A stretch of 64,000 bases of DNA, from the NCBI RefSeq assembly GCF_000520995.1, contig NZ_JACA01000052.1:1-64000 (forward strand), given 5' to 3'. The DNA comes from Aquimarina macrocephali JAMB N27 (lineage in GTDB: Bacteria > Bacteroidota > Bacteroidia > Flavobacteriales > Flavobacteriaceae). Under the pieces are notes generated by a model. The model was not told where the DNA came from. It ran no database searches and saw nothing but the letters and a program-made list of their open reading frames with translations. Shown one piece after another: positions 36,357 to 45,754 of this stretch. Numbering within the stretch: the first letter of the stretch is position 1; every line of letters starts with the position of its first letter. Made by a program: the position numbers and the translations under genes.

Positions 36357-36635
36357 TTATTGTTTTGACGTAGCTTGTTCTAACAAGCAAGCAAGTCCAG
36401 ATAATGCAAACCAAAGCAAGAGTATTTGACTCCAGCTTTCTCCTTTCCAAATTGCAAAGGGTAAGCTTACCCAAATACTAAGGCAATAAAAACAATCTAA
36501 TAAGGATCCGAAGAATCCTTGCCCTAACCATTTTCTGATCGTAATTATCATATCAAAGGGGCCGTCTTCGGCACTACACAAATGTGTAATTCTCCAGATA
36601 CAAAGCCCCTTTAGAATAAATATGAACCAATCCAT
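36357..36635 (-). CDS. DUF1360-like small membrane protein
   Basis: A 92-aa protein with two or three hydrophobic segments and the conserved CFYCLSIWV stretch seen in DUF1360 proteins. Function unknown. It starts 3 bp after the 767-aa gene ends and 16 bp before the interrupted small gene, so the three form one unit. Confidence 0.75.
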   Translation of the reverse strand: MDWFIFILKGLCIWRITHLCSAEDGPFDMIITIRKWLGQGFFGSLLDCFYCLSIWVSLPFAIWKGESWSQILLLWFALSGLACLLEQATSKQ

Positions 36636-36638
36636 TGG

Positions 36639-38942
36639 CTATGGAGTTGGTAGATTTATACGCTCCATCAAAATACCTCTGTGAGCTTGGTATAAACTGC
36701 TTAACCCACTATTATACCCATTAGTAACTCGCTTACGAGCGGTAAGGTGAAAAGAAAGACGAGTAAAATATTCATCAGCCTTTATCCATCCTCCTTCTGT
36801 CAGTGCTGGTTGTATACCCACATTTATTAGTCCTGCATCTGAAAATTCCTGAAGAGTTCCGCTATATCCAGCACAGGCATGAGGCTCGTTTCCAGAAGCA
36901 TTTCCAGAAGAAAATATAGTATCCCCAGAAACCGTATCAGATAATGGAGGGTTAGGCTCATTAACTCTTAACCCAATCATCGGACCAGGACATCTGCTCA
37001 TCGTTAAGGCATAAGAATCAACAAATCCATATGGATCATTTGCTCTAAAATTGAAATTGATCTCGGTATTAAGTTCATAATCTTCTAAACGATATAATCC
37101 GCAACCTGCATTTACAATTGAGGAATCAGCAAAGGTTAGAGCAGATAAATTAAAATTCAATGGTTTGTTATGAATATACAAGGCAACCATATCTGTGGCA
37201 TTGGCTACTGGATTACCATTACTGTCATAACCATCTACACGTACATAGAATGTTCCTGGTTTGGTTTCACCTTGTACCTTATCATAAATACTGGTTCTAA
37301 GCTGCATGTAGCGACCAATTTTATCTGGCACCCAGTCAATATGATCAACATTCATTTCTCTCTGAATATTCTTGTAGGCGGGTACACTCACGGCAGGACC
37401 ACCATCAACTTTTAGGAGTTGATTATAAAATGGACCCACATCATCACCGTTATAATTAGGTAAATTACGTTTAGAATAACGAGGGTGCTTGTAATTTTGA
37501 CTAACAAATACCCAAGGAATGGTTCCTGAACGTTTTATACGAATGGTATACCATTTAATTTTATTTTGTGTGGCTGTCTTACTCACATCATACATGCAAC
37601 CAGTCATATCTATAGTACCTCCCCAGGCAGCACAATCTATTTTGAAACCTGCCAGACTACTGTTTACCGAAATTTTACCACTTGGTTCTAAATCATTATT
37701 AAAACCATTACGGTGTAATTGAGAGGGAAAAAAAGAAGCTGTTGTGTTTTGATTCCCTCCAATGAAAACATTTCCTAAGCTGCCAATCAAGTTTCCGTTA
37801 AAACATGCAGACGAAGGTTGTATTTGTGATTTTGGCAAACAAAGGTTTATTCTTTTTTTGTTTGGAATATTATAATAAGGAGCACTTTCATATAAAACAT
37901 TATTAGGAGCAAGGCTGGTAACTTTTACTATTACATCTGGATACGCAACTACATTAATGTTTTCACCTGGAGCCTGATCACTAGAATCTTCGATCCCAGG
38001 GAAACTCATATCGAATGAGAACCTGAAAATATAGTTTCCATTCATATCGGTAATAGTGTCTCCCAACAATCTTCTGTTCCCTTCTCCTGTATACGCATCT
38101 CCTGCAAGCTCCGCAGCTGTACGATCATATTCCTCAAAAGTTAATGTGATATTATTTGCGGGTTCTGTATTACATCTAAAATATAATCCCTCAATGGCTT
38201 TTACCAATTTTAGATCCTGTACTCTTGATCTATCAACCAAGGAAACTTCTCGTTTTCTAGTGTTGATAAGCTTGTAGTTTGTAGCAGCAAATTCTGAAGC
38301 TTTTTCTTCAGCTTTTTTCTTAGACAGCAAATCAGGATTCTCTAACTTTTGATACAGTAATTCGGTTTTTGGGGTAGTAGCCTCTCCTTTTAAGTCGATT
38401 ACTATGGGTTTAAAAGGAGCAGGGTCTGGTGGAAATGGACCTATATCTTCTGGGATTCTCTCTGGGTATATTTTTTCTATATACTTTTTGATTTTATTAT
38501 TCTTTAGTGCTTCGAGTAAACCAACATAGGTGTCAATTACAAAAGGCCCTCTCCAACATGGGTTAAATAGACATCTTCCACTATACATAGAAACATGACC
38601 ATAAATAAGAAAATCATTAATGTTTACTGGTGTAGAACATTCGAGTACCAGGTCGTTAAAATCAGAATCACCTCCGGCATCATTAGATAGAATTTCGAAA
38701 GAGTGATTGCCTCCGATAGTTTTTGGAAATTTAATTTTGGTATCAGATTGTTGATACCCTCCTCCCGGATCGTTTTGTATGGCAATTGCCCATTGATCAC
38801 CTGTAACATTAACAGTAGTCCCTACGGTTCCTGAGTGAACTCCGTTTCCGGTATCCGCTCCGATGACGACAAATCTTTGGGGATAAGAAGCAGATTTTGC
38901 TTTTACCTTTACATTCCAATCCCCTTGCATTGAAATAATCAT
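36639..38942 (-). CDS. Large unrecognised protein with DUF4114-like N-terminus
   Basis: A 767-aa protein with no signal peptide. The N-terminal part (about 1-110) has beta-rich sequence ending in DSDFNDLVLEC, which resembles the acidic calcium-type motif of DUF4114 domains. The middle (about 110-380) is of mixed character with a Pro-rich stretch (FPPDPAPFKP), and the rest is beta-rich with scattered Cys. Start at ATG 38942; a second Met at residue 5 is equally possible. The downstream DUF1360-like and small Cys-containing genes suggest a conserved three-gene cassette. I cannot assign a function. Confidence 0.75.
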   Translation of the reverse strand: MIISMQGDWNVKVKAKSASYPQRFVVIGADTGNGVHSGTVGTTVNVTGDQWAIAIQNDPGGGYQQSDTKIKFPKTIGGNHSFEILSNDAGGDSDFNDLVLECSTPVNINDFLIYGHVSMYSGRCLFNPCWRGPFVIDTYVGLLEALKNNKIKKYIEKIYPERIPEDIGPFPPDPAPFKPIVIDLKGEATTPKTELLYQKLENPDLLSKKKAEEKASEFAATNYKLINTRKREVSLVDRSRVQDLKLVKAIEGLYFRCNTEPANNITLTFEEYDRTAAELAGDAYTGEGNRRLLGDTITDMNGNYIFRFSFDMSFPGIEDSSDQAPGENINVVAYPDVIVKVTSLAPNNVLYESAPYYNIPNKKRINLCLPKSQIQPSSACFNGNLIGSLGNVFIGGNQNTTASFFPSQLHRNGFNNDLEPSGKISVNSSLAGFKIDCAAWGGTIDMTGCMYDVSKTATQNKIKWYTIRIKRSGTIPWVFVSQNYKHPRYSKRNLPNYNGDDVGPFYNQLLKVDGGPAVSVPAYKNIQREMNVDHIDWVPDKIGRYMQLRTSIYDKVQGETKPGTFYVRVDGYDSNGNPVANATDMVALYIHNKPLNFNLSALTFADSSIVNAGCGLYRLEDYELNTEINFNFRANDPYGFVDSYALTMSRCPGPMIGLRVNEPNPPLSDTVSGDTIFSSGNASGNEPHACAGYSGTLQEFSDAGLINVGIQPALTEGGWIKADEYFTRLSFHLTARKRVTNGYNSGLSSLYQAHRGILMERINLPTP

Positions 38943-39571
38943 AATATACTTTTTTAAATTAATATGAATTAATGAAGATTATAAAAATAGAATACAAAGA
39001 AATGGTTGTCAAGGTGTGTAAAACCCTTAATTAAAGGTGTTTAGATTGTGTTTTTTAAGTGTGTATACCCCGAATTTATTGAGTGGTAAAACGGTGAGAA
39101 TTATATATTCAGGTTTTTGTCGATATATTAAAAGTACAGTATCTCATAAAAAATATCATTAATATTTATTAGCAACTTTATATAGATTTATTGATCACTT
39201 TATTACCTTTGATTGTTTCTTGGGAAATAATTATTGTTATCAATACGGTAAGTATAGTTTCCTGATTCCTGTTTTAGAAAGAAAATGATGGATTCATAAA
39301 AAAATCTATAAAATGAACAAGGCTAAAAATTCTATTTCCAATCGGTCTACCCATCTATTACTTAGTGTTGCAAATTACATTAATATAAAATCTCCTTTTT
39401 CATAATAATTTCAATTTGATTACTAATTTATTACCTGCTATTTGAGTTTGAATTTTTTCATAACAATACTCATTTGGTATGATTATCCTTCTTCGAATAA
39501 TTTTGTAAAGCATGGTAAAAGCAGAATTATATAGAGAGTATATTTAAATCCGTATTATACAGATAAACATT
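38943..39571. other. Divergent AT-rich intergenic region
   Basis: 629 bp between the 767-aa gene and tryptophan dioxygenase. A TACCTTTG box at 39204-39211 fits the -7 consensus on the plus strand but lies 360 bp from the dioxygenase start. No coding frame or strong hairpin is seen. Confidence 0.4.
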
Positions 39572-40516
39572 ATGACTAGAAAAGAATTATTAGAAGCTAT
39601 AGATAAAAAATATAATGCAATGGGGCAAGATCCAGATGTACACCTGTCTGGTTTATTGCATGCCGAACCCATGAAATATTGGGATTTTATTCAGGTAGAT
39701 GCCTTATTAGGGCTACAAACCCAACGAACACAATTGCCTGATGAGATGGTGTTTATTATGTATCATCAAATTAATGAATTATTGTTTAAAATGATTCTTT
39801 GGGAAATGAGTCAAATTTCTCATACTGAAAATATAGAGCCTAAAAAATTTGAAATGCATCTTATGCGTGTGAGTAGATATTTTGATATGCTTTCAAATTC
39901 ATTTGATATCATGGGGGAGGGAATGGAGATTGATCAGTATATGAAGTTTAGAGATACTTTAACCCCTGCAAGTGGATTTCAATCTGGACAATATCGTAAA
40001 ATAGAGATTGCTTCTACAGAATTAATTAATTTAATCGATTTTAGATATAGAAAAACAATTGATAGAAACACTCCATATGAGTATGCCTTTGATAATATGT
40101 ATTGGCAAGCGGCCGGTACAGATCATAAAACAGGTGAGAAGAGTAAATTGATGATCAATTTTGAAACAAAGTATAAAAAGGAATTGATCGAATGGATGAA
40201 AGAATATAATACAGTTAATTTATGGACAAAGTTTAAAGAACTTCCCGAAGAATATCAGAAAAATACTGAGTTAATTAATGCTATGCGTCACTATGATCAC
40301 ACAGTAAACATTAATTGGGTAATGCACCATTATGATGCAGCAGCAAAATATTTGGATCACGGAAAAGTAAATGTGGAAGCAACCGGAGGTAGTGATTGGC
40401 ATAAATACATGCATCCAAAATATCAAAAGCGCATATTTTTTCCAGAATTATGGAACAAAGAAGAGCTTGAGAATTGGGGAATCACCAATCTAGAAGGATA
40501 TGAGAAGATTTCATAA
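39572..40516 (+). CDS. kynA: Tryptophan 2,3-dioxygenase
   Basis: A 314-aa haem enzyme that opens the indole ring of L-tryptophan to N-formylkynurenine, the first step of the kynurenine pathway. The family motifs are all present: MYHQINELLFKMILWE (about 69-84), SGFQSGQYR (about 134-142), the haem-ligand region NWVMHHYDAAAKYL and TGGSDWHKY near the end. Length is normal for the bacterial family (about 280-310). No other kynurenine-pathway gene is next to it in this window, so kynU/kynB-type genes must be elsewhere. A 12-bp hairpin follows about 50 bp downstream. Confidence 0.95.
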   Translation: MTRKELLEAIDKKYNAMGQDPDVHLSGLLHAEPMKYWDFIQVDALLGLQTQRTQLPDEMVFIMYHQINELLFKMILWEMSQISHTENIEPKKFEMHLMRVSRYFDMLSNSFDIMGEGMEIDQYMKFRDTLTPASGFQSGQYRKIEIASTELINLIDFRYRKTIDRNTPYEYAFDNMYWQAAGTDHKTGEKSKLMINFETKYKKELIEWMKEYNTVNLWTKFKELPEEYQKNTELINAMRHYDHTVNINWVMHHYDAAAKYLDHGKVNVEATGGSDWHKYMHPKYQKRIFFPELWNKEELENWGITNLEGYEKIS

Positions 40517-40566
40517 CTTCATTTTAACTATGTATAGTTATTGATATAATGTCTGGTAACTTATAA

Positions 40567-40594
40567 CAGGAACTTAATTGGTATTAAGTTCCTG
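40567..40594. terminator. Hairpin downstream of tryptophan dioxygenase
   Basis: A perfect 12-bp stem (CAGGAACTTAAT with its complement) around a 4-nt loop, 50 bp after the kynA stop. There is no T-tract, so termination is uncertain. It overlaps the 3' end of a doubtful minus-strand open frame. Confidence 0.4.
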
Positions 40595-40801
40595 TAGCTC
40601 CATTTCGGTAACTTTTAAGAGCTTTTTTAATTTTCTTTTTGTGAATCTACAATTAGAATTTGATATATCTTCTTTAGTACGATACATTAGAGATTCACAA
40701 TATTTAATTCGATTAGAAATAGGGAGTTTTGAGATAACATTTTTATATAGTTGATCTAAGTTCCTTAATGAGTCTGGGGGATTCCTCTTAAATGAAAACA
40801 T
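40574..40801 (-). CDS. Doubtful 75-aa hypothetical protein
   Basis: From the ATG at 40801 (a TTG at 40873 extends it to 99 aa) the frame gives a basic 75-aa protein, with FTKRKLKKLLKVTEMELQEL near its end. Composition looks protein-like but no family is recognised, and its 3' end coincides with a hairpin. Confidence 0.3.
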   Translation of the reverse strand: MFSFKRNPPDSLRNLDQLYKNVISKLPISNRIKYCESLMYRTKEDISNSNCRFTKRKLKKLLKVTEMELQELNTN

Positions 40802-41089
40802 TATTGGCTGTAATTTTAGTAGTGTTAGGTATGGTGGCTTTAAAAATAAACACCAACTGCCAATGAGTATCAAATTTCATTCCCAAATCCATACAGAATA
40901 GTTAAATTTCTGATAAGAATAAGTTTATAGATGTTTGCTGTGTTTAATGTATGAGCCTATATCATAAGGTTGAAATATAAGATGTTGGTAGTGTGTAAAA
41001 TAGCATTGATTAATGTTAAATTGTTATTTTAATACCATTTCTGCTTCTAAAACGTTATTTTTAGTAACCTTAACCTACATTATCTTTTT

Positions 41090-41956
41090 TTGAATCTTTA
41101 TATAGCATCTTTAGTATTGTTTGAAGAAGAAACTTCTAATACATTACTCCAAAACATACTTGGAGTATTTGTTACTGTTGGAATTGTTTCGATATGTATA
41201 TATTATGTTTTGCGATATTTAGAATCAATTTATGTAAAGTATAAGAAAAGACCTTATTTTATTCATTTTTACCTTACTCCGAAGAAATTACCATCTCATT
41301 TACAGGCATTTCTGGATGAGAATGATTTTTATACTACTCTTGATAAAAGAAGAAAGCGATATTTTGCACATAGAACAGTCAGGTTTCTTGAAGATACTCG
41401 TTTTGTAGGAAGAGAAGGATTAGCTATTGATGATTTTATGCGTATGCAAGTAACCATCATGGTTACACAGCTTACCTTTGGGATGCGTCACTATCTGTTA
41501 GAATATTTAGAAACCATAGTTTTATATCCAACATCATTCTATTCAATTTTAAATAAAACAGAAAACATAGGAGAGTTTAATCCTATATCTAGAGCATTGG
41601 CTTTATCCTGGAAAGATTTTCAGAAAGGAAATTTGCACATGGATAAAGGAAAAAGTTTGGGTGTCCACGAAATAACACATGCGATTCATCATAACTCTAT
41701 AAAAAACAACAATATTAGCTGTGAAATTTTTTATGACACTTTTTTATTATTAGAAAAGCATCTTGGTGCTGAAGAAATAAGGAAAAAGATAGTAGATTCT
41801 AAGATATTGAGGGATTATGCATATACCGATAAATTTGAATTTATTGCAGTTCTGGTTGAAGTTTTTATGGAGTCACCAAAGGAGTTAAAAAAACAATTTC
41901 CTGAGATATATTATTATGTAGTACAGATGTTCAATTTTAGATATTTTGAGGATTAA
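41090..41956 (+). CDS. MtfA-like zinc-dependent peptidase with membrane anchor
   Basis: A 288-aa protein. An N-terminal span (about 22-42) anchors a cytoplasmic domain carrying the zinc motif HEITH (in VHEITHAIHH) and a downstream Glu in FEFIAVLVEVFMESP, as in the MtfA/DUF980 peptidase family (E. coli MtfA regulates glucose uptake; the link here is only by family). The only available start is TTG at 41090, since a stop lies 14 codons upstream with no ATG between. It is followed after 68 bp by the broken BAX-inhibitor-1 gene on the same strand. Confidence 0.8.
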   Translation: MNLYIASLVLFEEETSNTLLQNILGVFVTVGIVSICIYYVLRYLESIYVKYKKRPYFIHFYLTPKKLPSHLQAFLDENDFYTTLDKRRKRYFAHRTVRFLEDTRFVGREGLAIDDFMRMQVTIMVTQLTFGMRHYLLEYLETIVLYPTSFYSILNKTENIGEFNPISRALALSWKDFQKGNLHMDKGKSLGVHEITHAIHHNSIKNNNISCEIFYDTFLLLEKHLGAEEIRKKIVDSKILRDYAYTDKFEFIAVLVEVFMESPKELKKQFPEIYYYVVQMFNFRYFED

Positions 41957-42024
41957 TTATGATACCATTCTCAAGAAACGATTATATTTATAGCCATCAA
42001 TAATTTTAATTTATTATATCATAT

Positions 42025-42726
42025 ATGGAAGAATTTCAGCAAATACTACCTGTTAGTTCGCTTACCGATGAAAAAAGGGTTGCGTTTTATAAAAAGACCT
42101 ATACCCATCTTGCTATGGCTGTTCTACTTTTTGTAATCGTAGAATGGATATTTTTTCAAATAGAACCTATTGTAAATTTTGCATTTTCTATGACATAAGG
42201 ATGGAGATGGCTTGTTATGTTGGGCGGTTTTATGCTGGCAACAAATTATGCAGAGAAAATGGCATTTAAGAATCATAATATCAATCAACAATATTTAGGA
42301 TTGTTATTATTTGTAGTGGCAGAAGCTTTTATCTTTATTCCACTTATTGGGATTGCTATGATGATTGCAGAAAGCGGAGGCGCTAATATTCTTAATCAGG
42401 CAGCAATTTTGACTCTATCATTATTTACAGGGCTTTCGGCTGTTGTTTTAATTACCAAAAAAGATTTTTCGTTTTTGAAATCCATACTGGCAATTGGACT
42501 TTTTATTGCGATAGGACTTATTGCAGCAGGTTTACTATTCGGATTTAATCTTGGCCTTTGGTTTAGTGTAGGGATGGTAATTCTGGCTTCTGGGTCAATT
42601 CTATATCAAACCTCTAACATGGTACATAAATATTCTGAAGACCAATACGTAGGAGCATCATTGGGGTTATTTGCTTCTTTGATGTTATTGTTTTGGTACA
42701 TATTAAGTATTCTCTCTAGAGATTAA
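42025..42726 (+). pseudogene. BAX inhibitor-1 / YccA family membrane protein with in-frame TAA
   Basis: A frame starting at ATG 42025 (EEFQQILPVSSLTDEKR, then a first membrane span) meets a TAA at codon 58 (42196-42198) and continues in the same frame (GWRWLVMLGGFMLATNYAEK...) for a further six hydrophobic spans to 42726. Together they make a full-length 233-codon BI-1 family protein of seven spans, so a single base change has created the stop, unless it is a sequencing error. A C-terminal product of 169 aa could restart at the ATG at 42217. BI-1 proteins are pH-regulated calcium leak channels in the studied bacterial case; function here is unknown. A strong terminator follows. Confidence 0.8.
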
Positions 42727-42746
42727 ACGACAATTACTATAAAATT

Positions 42747-42773
42747 AAAGCCAGACTTAGTCTGGCTTTTTTT
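42747..42773. terminator. Terminator after the BI-1 family gene
   Basis: A 10-bp stem AAAGCCAGAC / GTCTGGCTTT with a 3-nt loop and a run of seven Ts on the plus strand; A-rich on the other side, so it may also serve the convergent YpdA gene. Confidence 0.85.
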
Positions 42774-42777
42774 GTAG

Positions 42778-43740
42778 CTATTTTTCTGTAATTGATTTTA
42801 ATATTGTTTTGGCATGAATTCTTGAGTTCTCGATAAACCAAATATGAGTATCCATACCACCACATATTACTCCGGCCAAATAAAGATTTTTGATATTAGT
42901 TTCCATTGTTTCTTCGTTATATTGAGGATATAATTTTGCATCGTTAGAAAGTTGGATTCCTATCTTTTGCAGAAATTCAAAATTTGGTTTATAACCAGTT
43001 AGGGCCAATACGAAATCATTTTGAATACTAAATTCTCCTTGTGGTGTTTGGATATCGATTTTTTTTGGTAATATTTCTTTTATAGTAACATTGTAGAAAA
43101 CTTTAATGCTACCTTCTTCAATACGATTTATAATATCTGGTCTTACCCAATATTTTACACGTTTTCCAATTTCTGGTCCGCGAACCAACATTGTTACTTC
43201 TGCACCTTTTCTATAACATTCTAAAGCTGCGTCTACTGCAGAATTACTTGCACCAATAACAGCTAATTTTTGTTTAGCAAAAAAATGAGGATCTTTATAG
43301 TAATGGGAAACTTTAGGTAAATCTTCTCCAGGAACATTCATAGTATTTGGAAGATCATAAAACCCGGTAGCAATGATTACATGAGAAGAAGTATATTGCT
43401 CTTTATCGGTTTTGATATAAAAAGTATCTTGTTTTTTGAGAACTGTATTAACTTTTTCAAACAGATTAATATTTAAATCGTTAGAAGTTACAATCCTACG
43501 GTAATATTCAAGAGCTTCATTACGCTTTGGTTTAGCTTCATTACTGATAAATGGGATATTATCAATTTCAAGTTTTTCTGAAGACGAGAAAAACTGCATA
43601 TTAAGAGGGTAATTATATAAGGAATTAGTGATAGGCCCCTTTTCGATAATACAATAATCAAGTCCTTTTTTCTTCGCTTCGAGACCACAAGCTATACCAA
43701 TAGGTCCACCGCCAACAATTATCAAATCTATATGTTTCAT
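42778..43740 (-). CDS. ypdA: YpdA-type FAD/NAD(P)-dependent disulfide reductase
   Basis: A 320-aa flavoprotein with an FAD-binding GGGPIGIACGLEA (about 9-21) and an NAD(P)-binding VIGASNSAVDAALECY (about 163-178). Both the length and the sequence LAGVICGGMDTHIWFIENSR match YpdA, the reductase that recycles bacillithiol disulfide in Bacillus and is annotated widely in Flavobacteriia. That this organism makes bacillithiol is inferred from the gene. It stands alone on the minus strand. Confidence 0.9.
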   Translation of the reverse strand: MKHIDLIIVGGGPIGIACGLEAKKKGLDYCIIEKGPITNSLYNYPLNMQFFSSSEKLEIDNIPFISNEAKPKRNEALEYYRRIVTSNDLNINLFEKVNTVLKKQDTFYIKTDKEQYTSSHVIIATGFYDLPNTMNVPGEDLPKVSHYYKDPHFFAKQKLAVIGASNSAVDAALECYRKGAEVTMLVRGPEIGKRVKYWVRPDIINRIEEGSIKVFYNVTIKEILPKKIDIQTPQGEFSIQNDFVLALTGYKPNFEFLQKIGIQLSNDAKLYPQYNEETMETNIKNLYLAGVICGGMDTHIWFIENSRIHAKTILKSITEK

Positions 43741-43833
43741 TAAAAAATCATATTGACAAGGCTCTAATTCTAGCTTTTAGAGTAATACCTTATTCTTACT
43801 CTTGTAAAACTAATGATTTTTGTAATCTCTAAT

Positions 43834-43866
43834 GTAAAAAAAGATGAGGTTCTGTTATGAACCTCA
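43834..43866 (-). terminator. Terminator of the VCBS/ASPIC gene
   Basis: An 8-bp stem TGAGGTTC / GAACCTCA with a 6-nt loop, followed on the minus strand by a T-run. A further 22-bp perfect palindrome (AAATAGTAGTTAACTACTAT plus two Ts, 43875-43896) overlaps the stop codon of the gene. Confidence 0.8.
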
Positions 43867-43890
43867 CCTTTTCTAAATAGTAGTTAACTA

Positions 43891-45660
43891 CTATTTAATA
43901 ATTAATTTTTTCACAACTGTTTTTTTCCCTAGTATAATATTCAAAAAATAATTTCCCGGAGATAAAGAAGCAGTGTTTAGTATAATCTCCTGATTAATAT
44001 TAAAATTAGTTTCCGAAATTTTTAACCCGGTGGCATCTACGATTTTAATCGTAACCGGAATATTTGTGTCTAAATTATCAATTTTGACTTTTACTATGTT
44101 TTTAGAAGGATTTGGATACACGATTACTTTAGAAGTATCGTCGTTTCTCTTTTTAATAGGCGGGTCAATTGGTTTTTTTTTACCTTCTTCTATAGTGTAA
44201 AATTTATTGACTCTTAGTTTTAAAAAAGTATCTATATTTCCAGAAGGCCAATACACAATGAGTTTCTCAATTTTTGGAGCTTTACCAAGTCCAAAATGAG
44301 CTCGCAAACTATTTTGTCCCATAAATGCATTTGAGGCAGAGATTTCTCTTTTTTGAGTAACCAATTTCCCTTTTATTTTGGTGATCAATTCTAATCTGGC
44401 GCCTAGTGCGGCTTTATTTGATGGGTTGCCAATGAGTTTTATATTTACAAAATGATTTTTTACTGCTAAATCATTTCTAAAAAGACCCTTTACACCTTGA
44501 CCAACAACAAAGAAATCCAAATCACCATCGTTATCGTAATCTCCGATAGTTGCCCCGGTAGAGTTTCCAGAGGTGGCTGTATTAATAAGATTAGAACTGT
44601 TTTCTGTAAAAGTCCCATCTCCATTATTGATAAAATACCCACTACCAATTGCACTAGAAGCTGTAATGATGACGTCTAAATCACCATCATTATCAAAATC
44701 TCCCCAAGCATTGGATAAGTTTTGATTGTTACTGGCGGTAAATGGGGTATTGGTACTTTGGTAAGCACCAGAATTATTAATATAAAACTTGTTTTTGATT
44801 CCAGAATAATTGGTAAGGCAAATATCAAGATCACCATCATTATCATAATCAATTGCATTATAACATTGTCCATCTTGTGGATCTTCTGCAAATGAAAGGT
44901 CGGTATTGGTTAATTTTATAAATCCTTCGCTTCCGGTTTCGACTTGTAGATTTTTAAATAAAAAATCGTGTTTGATTCCTGTTGGACCGGCAGCAGGACC
45001 ACTGGCAATAAATAAATCGGTATCTCCATCTTCGTCGTAATCAGTCCAATTAGATACAGTGTAGGCTGCTTTTTCTGTAAGAAAGTCGTAGGGTTCTGTT
45101 ACTTCGGTAAATGTGCCATCACTATTTCCCCGGTATAAACGATTAGGAAATCGATTTGATCCAAGAAATAAGTCGGCGAATGTAAGAATAAAATCAACAT
45201 AGCTATCATTGTTATAATCACACCATTGTACACTCCAGGTTGCCGAATTGATTGTGTTTAGAATTGTATTCGTTTCGGTAAATTGGCCAGTGCCATCATT
45301 AGCATAAATCCTGGTTTGCAAGGTAGACGGTGCAGTAAATCGCGAATAAATTAAATCCAGATCTCCGTCATTTTCATAGTCTGCCCAGCTGCAGCTGTTT
45401 AGTGATGTAGCAACAGGTATTGTTGTACTACCTTCTGCAATTTTAAAATTTCCGTTTCCAAGATTTTTGTATATAGTCCCGGCATAGAATAAATCCAAAT
45501 TACTATCATTATCAATATCTGTCCATCCTGTACCAAAATAGGTCCCTCGAATAGTTGAATCAGATACTATAGGATTAATACTGTCTTTGATGAGTGTAAA
45601 TTTTTGTGCAAAAGTGATACTAGTAAAACTGTAAAAAATGAATAAAAATAAAGTTCTCAT
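43891..45660 (-). CDS. Secreted VCBS/FG-GAP repeat protein with ASPIC domain and T9SS tail
   Basis: I start it at ATG 45660 (589 aa), which yields a signal peptide ending TFAQ; a GTG at 45699 would extend it. Seven calcium-type repeats of the form DxDxDGDLD (for example DYENDGDLDLIYS, DFDNDGDLDVII) build a beta-propeller (about 35-390). Then come an ASPIC/UnbV domain (KNHFVNIKLIGNPSNKAALG, about 400-480) and a type IX secretion sorting tail (VIVYPNPSKNIVKVKI to the end). It is probably exported to the cell surface by T9SS. Its ligand is unknown. The AraC-family gene lies about 95 bp upstream on the same strand. Confidence 0.9.
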   Translation of the reverse strand: MRTLFLFIFYSFTSITFAQKFTLIKDSINPIVSDSTIRGTYFGTGWTDIDNDSNLDLFYAGTIYKNLGNGNFKIAEGSTTIPVATSLNSCSWADYENDGDLDLIYSRFTAPSTLQTRIYANDGTGQFTETNTILNTINSATWSVQWCDYNNDSYVDFILTFADLFLGSNRFPNRLYRGNSDGTFTEVTEPYDFLTEKAAYTVSNWTDYDEDGDTDLFIASGPAAGPTGIKHDFLFKNLQVETGSEGFIKLTNTDLSFAEDPQDGQCYNAIDYDNDGDLDICLTNYSGIKNKFYINNSGAYQSTNTPFTASNNQNLSNAWGDFDNDGDLDVIITASSAIGSGYFINNGDGTFTENSSNLINTATSGNSTGATIGDYDNDGDLDFFVVGQGVKGLFRNDLAVKNHFVNIKLIGNPSNKAALGARLELITKIKGKLVTQKREISASNAFMGQNSLRAHFGLGKAPKIEKLIVYWPSGNIDTFLKLRVNKFYTIEEGKKKPIDPPIKKRNDDTSKVIVYPNPSKNIVKVKIDNLDTNIPVTIKIVDATGLKISETNFNINQEIILNTASLSPGNYFLNIILGKKTVVKKLIIK

Positions 45661-45754
45661 AAGCTCAAGATTTTTAAGAGTTATAAGATTAAAGTTCACT
45701 AAAACAAGAAGAGGATAGGTTTAGAATTATAATTTTTTACCTTTTAATTTGAAT

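Noticed and set aside
43875..43896. 22-bp perfect palindrome containing AATAGT, as a third site of the exporter-operon regulator
   Set aside because: It overlaps the stop codon of the VCBS gene, lies next to a terminator, and its centre (TTAA) does not fit the 7-1-7 geometry.
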